Positions 54,991 to 63,067 of a DNA stretch of 64,000 nucleotides are shown one piece after another; the stretch's first letter is position 1, and each line of letters starts with the position of its first letter. The stretch comes from an uncultured Holophagaceae bacterium (GTDB lineage: Bacteria; Acidobacteriota; Holophagae; Holophagales; Holophagaceae): contig CAIZZF010000026.1 of assembly GCA_903937385.1 (NCBI GenBank), positions 124,001-188,000 of the forward strand, in the 5' to 3' direction. The notes under the pieces were generated by a model. That model was given only the letters and a program-made list of their open reading frames with translations. It was not told the origin of the DNA and made no database searches. Position numbers and translations under genes: made by a program.

Positions 54991-57588
54991 ATGTTCAAGA
55001 GCACTTTTCTACCATTCCGAGCACTTCGGCTGCTGGCGGTCGCGGCCATGGCCCTGCTTGGCATGGTCAGCCTTGAGGCTGCGCCGCGCCGGGTCGTGAC
55101 CGTCGCCGTCTTTCCCCATGCCCCGGCGCTCTTCATGGGCGAGGACGGCACCGCCAGGGGCTTCTATGCGGACATGCTCCGCGAGGTCGCCGCCCGGGAG
55201 GACTGGGAGCTGCGGTTCCAGCCAGGCACCTTCCAGGAGGGACTCGACCGCGTCCGCAGCGGCCAGGCGGACCTCCACACCAGCGTCGCCCTGACCCAAG
55301 CGCGCAGTGTCTACCTCGACTACGGCAAGGAGTCCTCCTTCACGGTCTGGAGCATCCTCTACTCGCACCCCAAGGCGGCCATCCACACAGTTCTGGACGT
55401 GCAAAACCGCCGCATCGGCCTCATGCGCGGGGATGTGAACGGCGACCACTTTCGCGAGCTCTGCGCGAAGTTCAACCTCCAGGTCACCTACGTCGAATAC
55501 GGCAGCTTCGTGGACGTCATGAGGGCCGTGGAGACCGGCCAGGTGGACGGGGGCGTGGCCACCAACATCTTCGGCTACTCGCAGGAGTCGCGCTTCAAGG
55601 TGGAGCGGACGCCCATCGTCTTCAGCCCCTTCGACACCTTCTTCGTGACCACGAAGGGACGCAACCCGGAGCTGCTGAAGGCACTGGACACCTATCTTGC
55701 CGAAGGCAAACGGAATCCCGACTCGAGGTACCGCCAGGCCCTCAACCGCTGGCTGGCCCCCCAGCTGAAGACTGGCCTGCCGACCTGGCTGGTCCCCACG
55801 AGCCTGGGCGTCCTGGCGGCCCTGGCGCTGGCCATCCTGGCCGCGCTGGCCTTCCGGCGTCAGGTAGACGCCGCGACGGGCGAGATCCGCGCCCTCAATG
55901 TCGGCCTCGAGCGGGAGCTGGGGGAGCGGCGGCGCATGGAGGCCCAGATCCTCCACGTGGCCAGTGGCGTCTCCGGCTCCTACGGCGAGTCCTTCTTCCA
56001 GGATCTGGTGCTGCACCTCGCCCAGGCCATCGGCGCGGACGGGGCCCTCATCGGCGAGACCGTCCTCGTGGGAGGCGAGAAGCGGGTGCAGACCCTGGCC
56101 GTCTGCCTGGATGGCCGCTCCGTGGAGAACCGGGACTACCCCCTCCACGGGTCGCCCTGCGAGCGGGCCCTCAATGGGGAGATCTGCATCATCCCCTCGG
56201 GGGTCCAGGAGCGCTTCCCGGACTTCCGCCTGCTCAAGGAGCTGCAGGCCGAGGCCTACATCGGCTCGCCCCTCACGGATTCGCAGGGCAAGATCCGGGG
56301 CCTCCTGGTGGTCATCCACCGCAGCATCCTCCCGGCCCCGGCAGAGGCGGCCTCCCTGCTGCGGATCTTCTCGACCCGGGCCGCGACGGAGCTGGAGCGG
56401 CGCAGCAGTGAAGGCGCACAGCAGCTCCTGGAGCGCCAGATGCAGCATGCCCAGAAGCTGGAGAGCCTCGGCGTGCTGGCGGGCGGCATCGCGCACGACT
56501 TCAACAACCTGCTCACCGCCATGCTGGGCCACATGAACGTCGCGGAGACCAAGCTGGCCCCGGAATCCCCGGCCCGGCCCCACCTGGAGCGCCTGGAGCG
56601 CATCATCCACCGCGCCGCAGACCTCACCCGCCAGATGCTCGCCTATTCCGGCAAGGGGCGTTTCGTGGTGCGCTCCTACGACCTGAACCAGGTGGTGCAG
56701 GAGGTGACCCACCTGCTGGAAGTCTCCATCTCCAAGAAGATCGCCCTGCGCTTCGACCTGGCCCCCAGCCTGCCCGCCGTGGAGGCCGATGCGGCCCAGA
56801 TCCAGCAGGTGATCATGAACCTGGTGACCAACGCCGCCGATGCCATCGGCGACCGGGAGGGCACCATCCGGCTCATCACCGGGACCCACTACCTGGATCG
56901 GGCCTACCTGGACCAGGTGTTCCAGGGCCAGGATCTCCTGCCGGGCACCTACGTCACGCTGGAGGTCAGCGACACCGGCTGCGGCATGACCGGGGACGTG
57001 CTGGAGCGCATCTTCGAGCCCTTCTTCACCACAAAGGTGGCCGGGCGGGGCCTGGGCCTCTCGGCCACCATCGGCATCCTGAAGGGGCACCGCGCGGGCA
57101 TGCGGATCTACAGCGAGCCGAGCCGCGGCACCACCTTCAAGCTGCTGTTCCCGACGACCGAAGTGAAGCGCCAGGACGAGGCCATCCAGACGGCGCTGCC
57201 CGCCCTGGCGCGGCAGGCGACCATCCTGCTGGTGGACGACGAGGAGATGATCCGGGAGGCCGCCACGGCGGTGCTCGAGTCCCTGGGCCTGGTCGTGATT
57301 TCGGCCTGCGATGGACGGGAGGCGGTGGCAGCCGTGCAGCGACCGGACCTGAAGCTGGATCTGGTGCTCATGGACCTGACCATGCCCCACATGGACGGCA
57401 AGGAGGCCTTCCAGATCATCCGCCGCCTCCAGCCCGACCTGCCGGTGATCCTCAGCAGCGGCTACAACGAGCAGGAGTCCATGCAGTCCTTCTCGGGCCG
57501 GGGGCTGGACGCCTTCCTGCAGAAGCCCTACACCCTGCGCGCCCTGGAACGCACGGTGCTCGAGGTGCTGGCCCGGAGCCGAGCCTAG
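54991..57588 (+). CDS. Hybrid histidine kinase with periplasmic solute-binding sensor domain
   Basis: An 865-residue sensor. After a signal-anchor (about 10-28) comes a periplasmic SBP_bac_3-like domain (about 37-255; VVTVAVFPHAPALFMGEDGTARGFYADMLREV is the characteristic opening). A transmembrane helix lies at 268-288, followed by a short coiled coil and a GAF-like domain (about 320-470). The kinase core has His502 in GGIAHDFNNLLTA, an N-box NLVTNAADAI and G-boxes DTGCGM and GRGLGLS. The receiver begins TILLVDDEEMIREAA, with Asp795 in LMDLTMP and Lys in LQKPY. It probably senses amino acids or other small polar solutes. No response regulator lies next to it. Its stop overlaps that of the convergent fabG. 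Confidence 0.92.
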   Translation: MFKSTFLPFRALRLLAVAAMALLGMVSLEAAPRRVVTVAVFPHAPALFMGEDGTARGFYADMLREVAAREDWELRFQPGTFQEGLDRVRSGQADLHTSVALTQARSVYLDYGKESSFTVWSILYSHPKAAIHTVLDVQNRRIGLMRGDVNGDHFRELCAKFNLQVTYVEYGSFVDVMRAVETGQVDGGVATNIFGYSQESRFKVERTPIVFSPFDTFFVTTKGRNPELLKALDTYLAEGKRNPDSRYRQALNRWLAPQLKTGLPTWLVPTSLGVLAALALAILAALAFRRQVDAATGEIRALNVGLERELGERRRMEAQILHVASGVSGSYGESFFQDLVLHLAQAIGADGALIGETVLVGGEKRVQTLAVCLDGRSVENRDYPLHGSPCERALNGEICIIPSGVQERFPDFRLLKELQAEAYIGSPLTDSQGKIRGLLVVIHRSILPAPAEAASLLRIFSTRAATELERRSSEGAQQLLERQMQHAQKLESLGVLAGGIAHDFNNLLTAMLGHMNVAETKLAPESPARPHLERLERIIHRAADLTRQMLAYSGKGRFVVRSYDLNQVVQEVTHLLEVSISKKIALRFDLAPSLPAVEADAAQIQQVIMNLVTNAADAIGDREGTIRLITGTHYLDRAYLDQVFQGQDLLPGTYVTLEVSDTGCGMTGDVLERIFEPFFTTKVAGRGLGLSATIGILKGHRAGMRIYSEPSRGTTFKLLFPTTEVKRQDEAIQTALPALARQATILLVDDEEMIREAATAVLESLGLVVISACDGREAVAAVQRPDLKLDLVLMDLTMPHMDGKEAFQIIRRLQPDLPVILSSGYNEQESMQSFSGRGLDAFLQKPYTLRALERTVLEVLARSRA

Positions 57589-58331
57589 GCCATGAGCAGG
57601 CCGCCGTTGACGCTCAGGACCTGGCCCGTGACGTAGCTGGCCTCGTCGCTGGCGAGGAACACCACCGCAGCGGCGATGTCCTCCCCGGTGCCCATGCGGC
57701 CCAGGGGAATCTGCTGGGTGAAGGTGGCCTTCACCTCTGCGGAGAGGCCCGCGGTCATAGCCGTTTCGATATAGCCCGGCGTGACGGCGTTGGCGGTGAC
57801 GTTGCGGCTGGCCAGCTCCCGCGCCACGGACTTGGTGAGGCCGATGAGGCCCGCCTTGGCGGCCACGTAGTTCGCCTGGCCCGGGTTGCCCATCTGCCCC
57901 ACCACGGAGGCAATGTTGATGATCCGGCCCCAGCGCTGCTTCATCATGGGCTTCGTCGCGGCTTGGATGGCCGTCCAGGCGCCCTTGAGGTTCGTGTCCA
58001 GCACCGCGTCCCAGTCCTCTTCCTTCATCTGGATGAGGAGCTTGTCGCGGGTGATGCCGGCGTTGTTCACCAGGATGTGGATGGCTCCGTGGCGCTCAAT
58101 GGTGGTGGTGATCGCGGCCCGTACGGAAGCGCCGTCGCTGAGGTCCGCCTCAAGCACATCCGCCTTCCCACCCGCCTCGCGGATGGCGTCCGCCACCTGC
58201 TGCAGCTTGGTCAGCGTGCGCGCCGCGCACACCACCGTGGCGCCCTGGGCCGCCAGCCGCTTCGCGATGGCTTCGCCGATGCCCTGGCTGGCGCCGGTGA
58301 CCAGTGCGACCTTGCCATCGAGACGGAACAT
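57585..58331 (-). CDS. fabG: 3-oxoacyl-ACP reductase (SDR family)
   Basis: A 248-residue short-chain dehydrogenase that fits FabG, the NADPH-dependent ketoacyl-ACP reductase of fatty-acid synthesis. The cofactor loop is TGASQGIGEAIA, NNAG follows at about residue 90, the catalytic Ser is in INIASVVGQMGNPGQ, and Tyr and Lys are in ANYVAAKAG. The C-terminal VTGQVLSVNGGLLM is the usual FabG ending. The ATG at 58331 has GGAGGT directly upstream. No other fatty-acid gene lies nearby, so a different SDR role (PHA or secondary metabolism) is possible. It shares the last 4 nt with the convergent kinase gene. Confidence 0.9.
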   Translation of the reverse strand: MFRLDGKVALVTGASQGIGEAIAKRLAAQGATVVCAARTLTKLQQVADAIREAGGKADVLEADLSDGASVRAAITTTIERHGAIHILVNNAGITRDKLLIQMKEEDWDAVLDTNLKGAWTAIQAATKPMMKQRWGRIINIASVVGQMGNPGQANYVAAKAGLIGLTKSVARELASRNVTANAVTPGYIETAMTAGLSAEVKATFTQQIPLGRMGTGEDIAAAVVFLASDEASYVTGQVLSVNGGLLMA

Positions 58332-58378
58332 GGGACCTCCGTGGAGTGAACAGACAGCATAACAAGGGCTGCCTGTTG

Positions 58379-58450
58379 AACCACGAAGAGGCGAAGACCC
58401 CAGAGGCCAATGGGTAATCGAAACCACAGAGGGCGGAGAGGGAGCTGAGG
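58379..58450. repeat. Tandem half-elements, CACGAAGA and CACAGAGG unit types
   Basis: AACCACGAAGAGGCGAAGAC is followed by CCCCAGAGG, then after 12 nt by AACCACAGAGGGCGGAGAGG. These are two left arms in the same orientation, of two unit types, with no clear opposite arm. They lie in the 211-nt spacer upstream of fabG. A remnant pair is the simplest reading. Confidence 0.65.
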
Positions 58451-58542
58451 TAAAGACAGGGCCCTGCGACAGGGAGAAACAAACAGAAAGAATTTTTGAC
58501 GGGGATAGAAGGCCTTTTCTCGCGTCCTTCCGGACTCCGAGA

Positions 58543-58965
58543 TCAGCCACCCACGGGGGGACGGGCGCCCCGGGCCACCAGCCACTCGACGGCGCGGCGG
58601 GCGGATGAGCCGGTGGCCAAACGGATGGGCAAACCTGTCTCCGGCGCCTGCATGACCAGCTCCCGGCCAATCCACTCCAGGGCGAGGTCCTGCAGGGGCA
58701 CCCGGAGGCCGGGGCTGCGGAGTAGCCTCCGCCCGAGCGTCACCACTTCGAGGATGCCTGCGTCCACCGCCAGGACTTTCACCCAGATCCCGAGGCAGGC
58801 AGCCAGGAGACCCGTGCCCTGGAGCAGACCAATGCCGCCGTTCACCCAAAGGGCCGAACCTGGCACCCCCCGGCGCCACTCCACCCAGGTACGGCCGGCG
58901 ACCATCGCAACCCAGAGTGCCGTGGACACCCCCAAAACAATCCGCTGCCACGTCGACAGTTCCAT
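58543..58965 (-). CDS. Small two-helix membrane protein of unknown function
   Basis: A 140-residue protein with two strongly hydrophobic segments (about 5-27, WQRIVLGVSTALWVAMVAG; and about 38-65, ALWVNGGIGLLQGTGLLAACLG). A C-terminal soluble part (about 75-140) has a strand pattern (GILEVVTLGRRLLRSPGLRVPLQDLALEWIGREL) reminiscent of a small PH-like domain. I do not recognise a family. The start is the ATG at 58965, since the frame further upstream is charged and overlaps the spacer near the hydrolase gene. It lies between fabG and the alpha/beta hydrolase on the same strand, with gaps of 211 and 124 nt. Confidence 0.6.
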   Translation of the reverse strand: MELSTWQRIVLGVSTALWVAMVAGRTWVEWRRGVPGSALWVNGGIGLLQGTGLLAACLGIWVKVLAVDAGILEVVTLGRRLLRSPGLRVPLQDLALEWIGRELVMQAPETGLPIRLATGSSARRAVEWLVARGARPPVGG

Positions 58966-59089
58966 CCTCACTTCCAGGCGGTCCGGCACGGCTGGCTCCT
59001 GACCCCGCCATTCTAGGGCCGCCACCGGGTGCCCTTCAATCCTTGCCAAAGCGTCCAGAATTTCCCTCAGGGAGGCTCATGAATCACCG

Positions 59090-60412
59090 CTACTTGAGCG
59101 TCTTCAGCCACGCCGCCAGCGGACTCAGGTCAGCCAGGGGGGTGGTGTCGCCGTAGGTGGTCAGGGCGGCGGGGCCCGCGAGGCTGGCCTTGTCGCGGGT
59201 CTCGCGCTTGAAGAGGTGGTTGGCCTCGGGGATCTGGAGCACGGTGCCCTTGAACTCCGGGGGCACGGTAGCGGGCTTCCAGGTCTGGATGTCGCGCTCG
59301 CCCCACACCACGGCGCAGGGCACCGCGAGCCGCTGGGCCGAGCCCCAGGGATCCAGGTCCATCGTGGCGCGGACGAAGCCGCGGCTCTCGGGCCGGGTCA
59401 GGGACTTGGCCAGGTTGACGATGCCCTGGGCAATGCCTTCCGCTGCAGCGGGCAGTTCCTTGTCTCCGCGGATGGCCTCCAGCACGCCTTCCAGGTAGGT
59501 GAGGTTCTGCTTCTGAAACGCCTCGGGTGCCCCGCTGCTCTCAAGCTGACCCTTGACCTGGAGAACGATCAGCTTGCCCATGCTGATGCCGGGCATGGCC
59601 AGCAGCAGCGCGGCGTCAGCCTCGCCGGCGGCCAGCAGGGACAGGAGTGAGCCCTCGCTATGGCCCACCAGCAGCAGCTTCTTGCCCCTGGCTTCGGGCA
59701 GCAGCCGAGCCGCCTTCAGGGCCGCTTTGATGTCGCCCAGCTGCGCGTCGAGGGAGATGTCCAGCTTCGGATCCCGGGAGCCAATGAAGCGCTTGTCGTA
59801 GCGCAGGCTGCCCAGGCCATGGCCCTGGAGCCAGGCCGCGAAGTCCCGGCCCCCATGGCTGGGCACGCTGATGAGCGGATTCGACCAGTCGCGGTCCGTG
59901 GGCCCGGAACCCGCCACCATCACCGCGAAATAGGGATGCGCGCCGCCCGCCCGGACACTGCCCTTCAGGGGGAAGGCATTGAAGCCCGGGAAGCCGAGCT
60001 CGCGGTCCTGGGGATCCGGCTTGGGTGCGGCGGCTGCCACGGGGGCGGCGGCGCCGGCCCGGGCCAAAACAAAGGGGAAGACCTGCCCACCCTGGCTGAA
60101 CATCCCCTCGATGCGCCCCGCCTTGCCCAACTTGCCGCTGAACTTGGGGTCGCCGGGGATGCCGGGCATGACGAAGGACACGGCATCGCCGACCACCTTG
60201 ACCTCGCCCAGGGCCAGGTCCTTGGCGCCCTGGGGCGGGATGGAGATGCGACCCGACCAGGCCGCCCCAGCACCTTCCAGGGTCACCTGGATCTTCATCT
60301 CCGTTCCCGGGATCTGGATCGCGCCCTCCCAGGTGCCGGCAAAGGAGGGTGCGGACGGCTGGGCCACCAGGGGCGCGAGAGCGAGGAACAGGGCAGCGTG
60401 GGAACGGCGCAC
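59090..60412 (-). CDS. Secreted alpha/beta hydrolase
   Basis: A 440-residue hydrolase with an N-terminal signal peptide (AALFLALAPLVAQPS) and a 100-residue beta-rich region (FAGTWEGAIQIPGTEMKIQVTLEGAG). An alpha/beta hydrolase domain of the kind often annotated as a serine aminopeptidase or dienelactone-hydrolase-like esterase follows. The nucleophile Ser252 is in LVGHSEGSLLSLLAA, and HGGRDFAAWLQ with YDKRFIGSRDP precedes it. A late His in EANHLFKRE and an Asp in WGERDIQTW complete a plausible triad. The start is GTG at 60412 with GGAG upstream. It is 24 nt downstream of the SdpI-like gene. The substrate is unknown. Confidence 0.87.
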   Translation of the reverse strand: MRRSHAALFLALAPLVAQPSAPSFAGTWEGAIQIPGTEMKIQVTLEGAGAAWSGRISIPPQGAKDLALGEVKVVGDAVSFVMPGIPGDPKFSGKLGKAGRIEGMFSQGGQVFPFVLARAGAAAPVAAAAPKPDPQDRELGFPGFNAFPLKGSVRAGGAHPYFAVMVAGSGPTDRDWSNPLISVPSHGGRDFAAWLQGHGLGSLRYDKRFIGSRDPKLDISLDAQLGDIKAALKAARLLPEARGKKLLLVGHSEGSLLSLLAAGEADAALLLAMPGISMGKLIVLQVKGQLESSGAPEAFQKQNLTYLEGVLEAIRGDKELPAAAEGIAQGIVNLAKSLTRPESRGFVRATMDLDPWGSAQRLAVPCAVVWGERDIQTWKPATVPPEFKGTVLQIPEANHLFKRETRDKASLAGPAALTTYGDTTPLADLSPLAAWLKTLK

Positions 60413-60435
60413 GAGGAACTCCGAGAGAGACCCGG

Positions 60436-61131
60436 TCAGCGGGTGAGGGCCGCCCGCAGGCGGTAGGCATACACGGTGGGCACCAGGAAGAGTGCCACCA
60501 AGCCAGCAAAGGACACGACCATAGCAAAGGGTTCAGGCAAGAGGCAGGCGGGCAGAAGCGCCAGTCCCCCCAGCACGAAGACCCGGCCCGCCAGACGGTG
60601 GGTGCGCTTCCAGATATCCCGGTTCTCCAAGGTGGGGGGAATCCGGATCCCCACCCAGGCATTGGGTTCCAGGCGCGGCATGAGATTCCCCAGCAGGATC
60701 AGGAAGCCGTCGATGCAAGCCCAGAGCATCGCCCCCCGGAGGGTGCCCCCCTCCAGGGCGGCCCCCAGGATGACGGCGTGGAGGGCTCCTATAAACAGGA
60801 GGATAAGCATCCGTACCTGCCGTGCCGTGGCCACCGACATGGCCCGGGCCGCACGGAAATCGAGGCCACCCCAATCGATGGCGAGAATGAAGAGGTAGAT
60901 CCCCGTGGCCAGGGCGGGGGCCAGCACCGTGGCCTCCCAGGGACTGCCCCAGCGGTCCACCTGGCCCTGGAGGTTCCAGTGCACGGGCACTCGGCCGGGG
61001 AGGCGGGGGAACGCCAGGACACTCGCGCCCCATAGGACGGTGAGGATCAGCCAGGCCGGCCACTCCCGCGCGACTTCCCGCTTTCTTTCGGCCGGGGTGG
61101 GGACGGTTCCCGGAACAGGTTCATCAGCCAT
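60436..61131 (-). CDS. SdpI-like membrane immunity protein (DUF1648 plus SdpI domain)
   Basis: A 231-residue polytopic protein with about six membrane segments. The N-terminal part has the DUF1648 signature LPGRVPVHWNLQGQVDRWGSPW. The C-terminal part has the SdpI pattern (LEPNAWVGIRIPPTLENRDIWKRTHRLAGRVFV). In Bacillus subtilis SdpI protects against the SdpC toxin and controls the ArsR-type repressor SdpR at the membrane. Here too an ArsR-type gene lies directly upstream and overlaps this gene by 85 nt, so a sdpRI-like pair is likely. No SdpC-like toxin is seen in the window. Confidence 0.85.
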   Translation of the reverse strand: MADEPVPGTVPTPAERKREVAREWPAWLILTVLWGASVLAFPRLPGRVPVHWNLQGQVDRWGSPWEATVLAPALATGIYLFILAIDWGGLDFRAARAMSVATARQVRMLILLFIGALHAVILGAALEGGTLRGAMLWACIDGFLILLGNLMPRLEPNAWVGIRIPPTLENRDIWKRTHRLAGRVFVLGGLALLPACLLPEPFAMVVSFAGLVALFLVPTVYAYRLRAALTR

Positions 61132-61370
61132 TGAAGCGCCTCCTGGAAGACGGTGGTGTGGAGGGAGTAGATCTGCTGCTGGCCCTGGCGGCGCACCTGC
61201 ACCAAGCCCGCCTGCTTCAGCAGGTTCAGGTGGTGGGAGATGCTGGCCTTGCCGATGGGGAAGCCCTCGGCGAGCTCCCCGGCGTTCAGGTCCCGCTGCT
61301 GAAGGCGTTCAAGGATCTCCCGCCGGGTCGGATCCCCCAGTGCCTTGAAGACCAGTGAGCGTGATTCCAT
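61047..61370 (-). CDS. ArsR-family repressor (SdpR-like)
   Basis: A 107-residue winged-helix regulator: VFKALGDPTRREILERLQQRDLNAGELAEGF, then ASISHHLNLLKQAGLVQVRRQGQQQIYSL, which is the ArsR/SdpR signature. It lacks the metal-binding cysteines of arsenic-type sensors, as SdpR does. The start ATG at 61370 gives the usual length; the longer reading upstream crosses the operator. It overlaps the SdpI-like gene by 85 nt, so the two are co-translated. A dyad 33 nt upstream is its likely binding site. Confidence 0.87.
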   Translation of the reverse strand: MESRSLVFKALGDPTRREILERLQQRDLNAGELAEGFPIGKASISHHLNLLKQAGLVQVRRQGQQQIYSLHTTVFQEALQWLMNLFREPSPPRPKESGKSRGSGRPG

Positions 61371-61402
61371 CCCGTGGTACCTGCCTGGAATCAGGCTAGG
61401 CT

Positions 61403-61424
61403 TATTTTGAAGTTTGTCAAAATA
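61403..61424. promoter_or_regulatory. Operator TATTTTGA-N6-TCAAAATA overlapping a -35 box
   Basis: TATTTTGA and TCAAAATA are perfect reverse complements around AGTTTG, 33 nt upstream of the ArsR-type start. On the minus strand a consensus TTGACA -35 box (61420-61415) lies inside the dyad. Binding there would block the promoter, which suggests autorepression in the SdpR manner. Confidence 0.65.
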
Positions 61425-61691
61425 TCTAATCAATTCTGAGATGCGCCTTTGAGGAGCAATCCTGCCCGCGCCTTCGAAGCCTCCAGCCCCAAGCGGATCC
61501 GCGCCGCATCTTGCTTTGAACAACCTGAGCGGCGCGCGGAAACTTCGCTGAATGCTGACAATTCAGGCTGCAGGAATGCGTAAACTAAACCTCCGGTCCG
61601 GCGTCGAATGGCGGCCCGCGATCGACCACTGTCTGCGCAGGGCCACCCAGCGGTCTGGGTGCCTCGGCAAAGCGGCGGGATGGAGGTCTTC
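61425..61691. other. Spacer between the ArsR gene and the TolC gene, no gene seen
   Basis: Together with the operator, this 321-nt divergent gap (61371-61691) holds no credible gene. The TolC-side part has a TTCAGGCTGCAGGAATGC stretch and several GC-rich patches but no clear promoter. GGAGGTC at 61682 is the TolC ribosome site. Confidence 0.5.
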
Positions 61692-63056
61692 ATGTTCCGC
61701 AGCTTCTCTCGAGTTCCTGGCACCGCCCGCAGTCTCCGCGGCGCGGCCCTGGCCCTCGTGACCCTGGCCGCCGCCGGTCCCGGCCTCGCCCAGGCCCCCA
61801 CGGCCCCCAAGACCGTGCAGCTCACCCTGGCCCAGGCCCTGCGCAGGGCCCTGGACCAGAACCCCCGCGTCCACCTGTCGCTGCTGGCCATCGCCGAGAG
61901 CGGTGACGACCGCCGCGCCGCCGCCTCGGCCCTGATGCCCACCGTCGCCGCCCAGGCCATGGGCCAGCGGGCCAAGAACAACCTGGATGCATTCATCGGC
62001 ATCCCGACCCCCCACGGCCCGCAGGTCGTCGGCCCCTTCAACTGGGGCCAGGTGGGGCTTGAGGCCCACGTCTCGCTCTTCGACCTGAGCCTCTGGAAGA
62101 AGTGGCGGGCCGCCCAGTACGGCGAAGCCTCGGCCAAGGCCCAGAACCGCGCCGTGCGGGAGGAAGTCGCCGCCCTGGTGGTGGGTCAGTACCTCCGGAC
62201 CCTGCGCGCCCAGGCTTCGGTGAAGGCCGGGGAGTCCCGGGTCGAGCTGGCCGCAGCCCTGGCCCAGCTGGCTGAGAACCAGCAGAAGCAGGGCGTAGGG
62301 ACCAAGCTCGACACCCTGCGCGCCCAGCTGCAGCTGCAGACCGAGAAACAGCGGCTGATCCAGGCCCAGACCCAGCGCCTCACGTCCCTGGCGGGCCTGG
62401 GCCGCCTGCTGGACCTGGAGCCCACCACGCGCATCGAGCTGCTGGACACCCTGGCAGCCCCGGTGCTGCCTCAGATCGGCTTCCCGGAGGCCTACCAGAC
62501 CGGCCTGACCCAGCGACCGGAGCTGGCCGTGCTGGAGGCCCGGGAGCAGATCGCCGAGAACCTGCGCCAGGCCGCCCAGGGCCTGCGTCTACCCACCTTG
62601 GTCGCCACCGGCGCGTACAGCACCACGGGGCTCCAGTCCCAGCCCTGGGCCACCACCTACCAGCTGACCCTCGGAGTCCGGGTGCCGCTCTTCACGGGCG
62701 GCCTCGTGAGTTCCCGCATCTCCCGCGCCAAGTCCGAGCTGGACCGCGTCCAGGACACCCGGCGAGAGGTCCGCGCCCAGGTGGGCTATGAGGTCCAGGT
62801 GGCCCAGGCCGAGCAGGAGGCCGCCGCCAATGAGGTCCAGGTGGGCAACCTCGCCGTGAGCCTGAGCACCGAGGCGCTCAGCCAGGCGCGGCACCGCTTC
62901 GAGGCGGGCGTCAGCAGCAACATCGAAGTGATCAACGCCCAGGACGAGCTGGCCCGCGCCACGGACAACCAGATCAGCGCCCTCTATCGCCTGAACCAGG
63001 CCCGGGCAGACCTGGCCCGCGCCACCGGCCAGCTCGAAGCCTTCCTCGCCCGATGA
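61692..63056 (+). CDS. TolC-family outer-membrane efflux protein
   Basis: A 454-residue TolC-type protein. A signal peptide (FRSFSRVPGTARSLRGAALALVTLAAAGPGLAQ) is followed by two OEP repeats (about 45-235 and 255-450) with long helical stretches. The motif TLAQALRRALDQNPRV opens repeat 1, and the LPTLVATGAYSTTGLQ barrel strands lie in repeat 2. The ATG at 61692 has GGAGGT 5 nt upstream, within an in-frame upstream ATG region. It lies 11 nt before an EmrA-type adaptor, so the pair belongs to a tripartite efflux pump; the inner-membrane pump is beyond the window. It may also serve the MacA-like system at 12168, which has no TolC of its own. Confidence 0.92.
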   Translation: MFRSFSRVPGTARSLRGAALALVTLAAAGPGLAQAPTAPKTVQLTLAQALRRALDQNPRVHLSLLAIAESGDDRRAAASALMPTVAAQAMGQRAKNNLDAFIGIPTPHGPQVVGPFNWGQVGLEAHVSLFDLSLWKKWRAAQYGEASAKAQNRAVREEVAALVVGQYLRTLRAQASVKAGESRVELAAALAQLAENQQKQGVGTKLDTLRAQLQLQTEKQRLIQAQTQRLTSLAGLGRLLDLEPTTRIELLDTLAAPVLPQIGFPEAYQTGLTQRPELAVLEAREQIAENLRQAAQGLRLPTLVATGAYSTTGLQSQPWATTYQLTLGVRVPLFTGGLVSSRISRAKSELDRVQDTRREVRAQVGYEVQVAQAEQEAAANEVQVGNLAVSLSTEALSQARHRFEAGVSSNIEVINAQDELARATDNQISALYRLNQARADLARATGQLEAFLAR

Positions 63057-63067
63057 CGGAGACACCC

